DNA of 7,066 nt from Gammaproteobacteria bacterium (GTDB taxonomy: Bacteria; Pseudomonadota; Gammaproteobacteria; Steroidobacterales; Woeseiaceae), in the NCBI GenBank assembly GCA_029881015.1, contig JAOUNK010000176.1:1-7066 (forward strand). Reading direction: 5' to 3'. The notes below the pieces were generated by a model, which had not been told where the DNA came from, did not search any database, and saw only the letters and a program-made list of their open reading frames with translations. Both the position numbers and the translations under genes were made by a program. Shown one piece after another: positions 6,027 to 7,066 of the stretch; within the stretch, counting starts at the first letter, position 1, and the number at the start of each line of letters is the position of its first letter.

Positions 6027-6662
6027 ATGAACAAGGAAAAGCGCACAGCAATCTACCGTACCCTGCGCGAGCGCATGCCCGCACCCACGACGGAACTCGA
6101 GTACGTCAACGCCTTCGAGCTGCTGATCGCCGTCATTCTCTCCGCGCAGGCTACGGATGTCGGCGTCAACAAGGCAACCGCGAAGCTGTACCCGGTCGCG
6201 AACACACCCGCGTCCATACTGGCGCTGGGTATCGATGGCCTGAAACCCTATATTCGCACGATCGGCCTCTACAACAGCAAGGCCGAGAACATCATCAAGA
6301 CCTGTCGCATCCTGATTGAACGGCACGGCGGAGAGGTTCCGCGTACCCGATCGGAACTCGAGGCATTGCCCGGGGTCGGAAGGAAAACGGCCAATGTCAT
6401 ACTGAATACCGCGTTCGGTGAACCGACGATTGCCGTCGACACGCACATATTTCGTGTTGCGAACCGCACCGGTCTCGCGAAAGGAAAAACGCCTTTCGAG
6501 GTGGAGAAACGGCTCGTCCGGCTGACACCCGATGAGTTCAAGAAAGACGCGCACCACTGGTTGATCCTGCACGGCCGCTACGTCTGCAAGGCCCGCAAAC
6601 CGCTATGCGGGGAATGCCCGATCCGCGAGTGCTGCGAATTCACGAAAAAGGAATTGCCATGA
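6027..6662 (+). CDS. nth: Endonuclease III (DNA glycosylase/AP lyase)
   Basis: This is a base-excision-repair enzyme that removes oxidised pyrimidines and cleaves the resulting abasic site. The product is 211 aa, exactly the E. coli length, and collinear with it: TTELEYVNAFELLIAVILSA, then QATDV.VNKATAKLYPVANTPA and TIGLYNSKAENIIKTCR. The helix-hairpin-helix is at residues 113-123 (ALPGVGRKTAN). The catalytic lysine is Lys120 and the catalytic aspartate Asp138 (in VDTHIFRV). The C-terminal [4Fe-4S] cluster ligands Cys187, Cys194, Cys197 and Cys203 are all present with the usual C-x6-C-x2-C-x5-C spacing. The start is the ATG at 6027, five bases after rsxE; only an AG-rich run (AAGAAGA) precedes it, so coupling to rsxE translation is likely. 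nth follows rsxE in E. coli and Pseudomonas too, so the order is ancestral. Its stop overlaps the next gene by four bases. Confidence 0.98.
   Translation: MNKEKRTAIYRTLRERMPAPTTELEYVNAFELLIAVILSAQATDVGVNKATAKLYPVANTPASILALGIDGLKPYIRTIGLYNSKAENIIKTCRILIERHGGEVPRTRSELEALPGVGRKTANVILNTAFGEPTIAVDTHIFRVANRTGLAKGKTPFEVEKRLVRLTPDEFKKDAHHWLILHGRYVCKARKPLCGECPIRECCEFTKKELP
6648..6652 (+). promoter_or_regulatory. Ribosome binding site of the DUF1841 gene (AAGGA)
   Basis: AAGGA lies inside the end of nth, six bases before the ATG at 6659. It is a strong, well-spaced site that fixes this start and supports a real gene running off the window edge. Confidence 0.75.
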
Positions 6663-7066
6663 TTTTCGGCCAGGACCGCAACGAGTTACGCCAGATGTAT
6701 GCCGATGCGTGGCGGAAGTACTGCGACAAGACGCCGATGACACCTCTGGAGGCGCAGATTGCCGACGTGGTGGCGCTGCACCCCGAATACCACGGCGATG
6801 TTGCGGGCGAGAACCTCGCTCGTGACTACACGCCGGATGGCGGCCGGACCAACCCGTTTCTGCACATGGGACTGCATCTCGGCATTCGGGAGCAGGTGGG
6901 TACCAATCGTCCCGCCGGCATCGCAGCCATCCACGGCGCGCTGTGCGCAAAGCATGGCGACGTGCACGCCGCCGAGCATGAGATGATCGAATGCCTGGCC
7001 GAAGCCCTGTGGGAGGCCCAGGGTAACAACCAGCCACCCGATGAGGCCCGGTACCTGGAACGCCTG
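6659..7066 (+). CDS. DUF1841 family protein, function unknown (3' end outside window)
   Basis: An open frame starts at the ATG at 6659, overlapping the nth stop (ATGA), and runs to the window edge without a stop, giving 136 residues. I recognise the DUF1841 family from FGQDRNELRQMY.DAWRK at the N-terminus, LHPEYH (residues 40-45), TNPFLHMGLHL.IREQV (64-80), RPAGI (84-88), HGDVHAAEHEMIECLAEALWEAQ (99-121) and the C-terminal PPDE..YL. Family members are about 140-150 aa, so probably only a few residues are missing. No biochemical role is known to me. There is no signal peptide or membrane segment, so a soluble cytoplasmic protein is likely. Three HxxxH pairs (41/45, 69/73, 103/107) and nearby acidic residues look like helix-borne metal ligands, but that is inference. 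Overlap with nth and a strong internal ribosome site indicate co-expression with nth. Confidence 0.85.
   Translation, partial: MIFGQDRNELRQMYADAWRKYCDKTPMTPLEAQIADVVALHPEYHGDVAGENLARDYTPDGGRTNPFLHMGLHLGIREQVGTNRPAGIAAIHGALCAKHGDVHAAEHEMIECLAEALWEAQGNNQPPDEARYLERL

Overview
The window is a GC-rich, tightly packed stretch read entirely on the + strand. It carries nine genes in the order metG (3' part), rsxA, rsxB, rsxC, rsxD, rsxG, rsxE, nth, and a DUF1841-family gene cut by the right edge. The protein sequences and the rsxABCDGE-nth gene order point to a gammaproteobacterium. The best fit from memory is a high-GC, non-enteric lineage (Chromatiales, Woeseiales, Xanthomonadales or Pseudomonas-like), but the genus cannot be fixed from sequence alone.

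Region 1 (1-1127) is the C-terminal part of methionyl-tRNA synthetase: the KMSKS loop, the helical anticodon-binding domain and the appended EMAP-II-like tRNA-binding domain. Region 2 (1128-1160) is the only real intergenic spacer. It has no visible terminator, and a TACAAT -10-like box sits so close to the rsxA ATG that a leaderless or nearly leaderless transcript is plausible.

Region 3 (1161-6021) encodes all six subunits of an Rnf/Rsx membrane electron-transport complex. RsxC would take electrons from NADH (FMN, 51K-like fold, two [4Fe-4S] clusters). RsxB is a polyferredoxin on the cytoplasmic face. RsxA and RsxE are paralogous membrane subunits that share an intramembrane Fe-S site. RsxD and RsxG are flavin subunits. 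In Rnf complexes this redox flow is coupled to ion transport; in E. coli the homologous complex keeps SoxR reduced. Neither an apbE flavin transferase nor rseC is in the window.

Region 4 (6027-7066) holds endonuclease III (nth), with all catalytic and Fe-S residues intact, and an overlapping DUF1841 gene of unknown function with an unusual ladder of HxxxH motifs. Most junctions from rsxB onward are overlaps of a few bases, which suggests one translationally coupled operon.

This is mainly a conserved housekeeping region, and I see no mobile element, CRISPR array, RNA gene or clearly new system. The points worth checking are local. RsxG has Ser instead of Thr at the covalent FMN-acceptor position. 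RsxE lacks the usual loop before its last membrane helix. RsxB lacks the C-terminal tail seen in E. coli. The start of rsxA looks leaderless. The DUF1841 protein has a possible metal site.
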